Below, piece by piece: positions 12,581 through 13,268 of a stretch of 13,268 nt of DNA. The translations under genes and the position numbers were made by a program. The first letter of the stretch is position 1; each line of letters opens with the position of its first letter. The DNA comes from Oscillospiraceae bacterium (GTDB lineage Bacteria; Bacillota; Clostridia; Oscillospirales; Oscillospiraceae), in contig JAQVYO010000033.1 in assembly GCA_028708585.1 (NCBI GenBank), forward strand, positions 1 to 13,268, read 5' to 3'. The notes under the pieces are model-generated. The model was not told where the DNA came from. It saw only the letters and a list, made by a program, of their open reading frames with translations, and made no database searches.

Positions 12581-13268
12581 ATGGGAACGGCCATTGCGGT
12601 CACATCCGGAAAGGGAGGAACCGGGAAAACCTTTTTGACCGGAGGGGTTTCCTCCTGCCTGGCCGCTCTGGGGCGAAGGGTTCTCTGCATTGATACCGAC
12701 GTGGGTCTTCGGAATCTGGATTTGGTTCTGGGCCTTGCGGACCGGACGGCCATGGATTTTTCGGATGTGCTTGCCGGGCGGTGCAGCCTGGAGCGCGCCT
12801 TGGTCCCGCACCCGGATATGAAGGGCCTGTTTCTCCTGGCCGCGCCCCAGCGCCCTTTGCCGGACGCGGTTTTTTCCGCCGGAATGGGAGAGCTTTTGGA
12901 CAGGGCCAGAACCATGTTCGATTACTGCCTGATTGATGGCCCCGCGGGGCTGGGAGCAGGGTTTCGCTTTGCCGTGGGTCAGGCGGACCGGGCCATTGTG
13001 GTTACTACCATGGAAGCCGCCAGCCTGCGGGATGCACAGCAGGCCATCTGGGCCTTAGGCGATCTGGGAATTACCCGGCGGCATCTGGTGGTGAACCGGC
13101 TGCGGCCGCGGTGCCTGAAAAAACTGGGCGCCACCATTGACGACGCGATGGATTTCGTGGGCCTGCCTCTTCTGGGAGTTGTGCCGGAAGATGAACGGGT
13201 TCTCTTGGCGGGCGCCCGGGAGGTTCCCCTGCTGCTGGCCGGAAAATCCCGGGCGGCAGCGGCCTGCC
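12581..13268 (+). CDS. minD: MinD-type septum-site ATPase, partial at its C-terminus
   Basis: The frame is open for 229 residues to the right edge. It carries a deviant Walker A box SGKGGTGKT (9-17) with signature Lys11 and Lys16, the MinD-characteristic 'IDTDVGLRNLDLVLGL' (37-52), a 'DVLAGRCSLERALVP' block, Walker B 'YCLIDGPAGLGAGF' (115-128), 'VVTTMEAASLRDA' (140-152) and 'GVVPEDERV' (199-207). MinD dimers bind the membrane through a C-terminal amphipathic helix, which would lie beyond the window. Walker A continues KTFLT, not the usual KTTTT. AGAGGAGG lies 6 bases before the ATG. Neither minC nor minE or divIVA is visible, so a MinD-like paralog with another partner cannot be excluded. FlhG is less likely in this setting. 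Confidence 0.88.
   Translation, partial: MGTAIAVTSGKGGTGKTFLTGGVSSCLAALGRRVLCIDTDVGLRNLDLVLGLADRTAMDFSDVLAGRCSLERALVPHPDMKGLFLLAAPQRPLPDAVFSAGMGELLDRARTMFDYCLIDGPAGLGAGFRFAVGQADRAIVVTTMEAASLRDAQQAIWALGDLGITRRHLVVNRLRPRCLKKLGATIDDAMDFVGLPLLGVVPEDERVLLAGAREVPLLLAGKSRAAAAC

Overview
This 13,268-base window looks like core chromosome from a GC-rich, Gram-positive-type anaerobe of the class Clostridia, most likely an Oscillospirales/Ruminococcaceae-like lineage. That placement is an inference. It rests on the Firmicutes-type helicase-loader genes (dnaD plus a dnaI-like gene), separate noc and parB paralogs, strong AGGAGG-type ribosome sites, an S-layer-homology (SLH) protein, a zapA-U32 gene pair and a GC-rich codon third position. 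There is no rRNA gene to settle it, and no integrase, transposase, phage gene or CRISPR array was seen.

Layout. Left part, minus strand: zapA (2001 down to 1678) followed by a U32-family protein that runs off the left edge (1649 down to 1). These are divergent from a plus-strand helicase-loader pair, dnaD (2399-3436) and a dnaI/dnaC-type AAA+ ATPase (3462-4469). The 397-base gap between zapA and dnaD carries two opposing sigma-A-like promoters and a strongly foldable dnaD leader. Next comes a secreted SLH-domain protein (4612-5916) closed by a clear terminator.

The middle part is a chromosome-segregation block: noc (6213-7100), a 403-base centromere-like gap with two parS sites and a long inverted repeat, parA/soj (7504-8292), parB/spo0J (8337-9203), and a small one-pass membrane coiled-coil protein of unknown function (9219-9722). 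It is followed by serS (9869-11161), mscL (11234-11680) and rsmG (11673-12395, overlapping mscL by 8 bases). A well-formed promoter then drives a minD-type ATPase that leaves the window at the right edge.

How the genes fit together. DnaD and the DnaI-like loader bring the replicative helicase to origins. ParA, ParB and parS move and organise the origin region. Noc protects the nucleoid from division. ZapA supports the FtsZ ring, and MinD normally helps set division-site placement. One 13-kb stretch therefore carries replication initiation, origin segregation, nucleoid occlusion and division-site genes, as expected for an origin-proximal region, although no oriC or dnaA lies inside the window. 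rsmG beside par genes is the classic Firmicutes arrangement, but here mnmE and mnmG are not visible and serS and mscL lie between parB and rsmG.

I do not see a wholly novel multi-gene system. The parts most worth following up are the structured dnaD leader, the parS site that is built into one arm of a 19-bp inverted repeat, and the membrane coiled-coil protein translated directly after parB.
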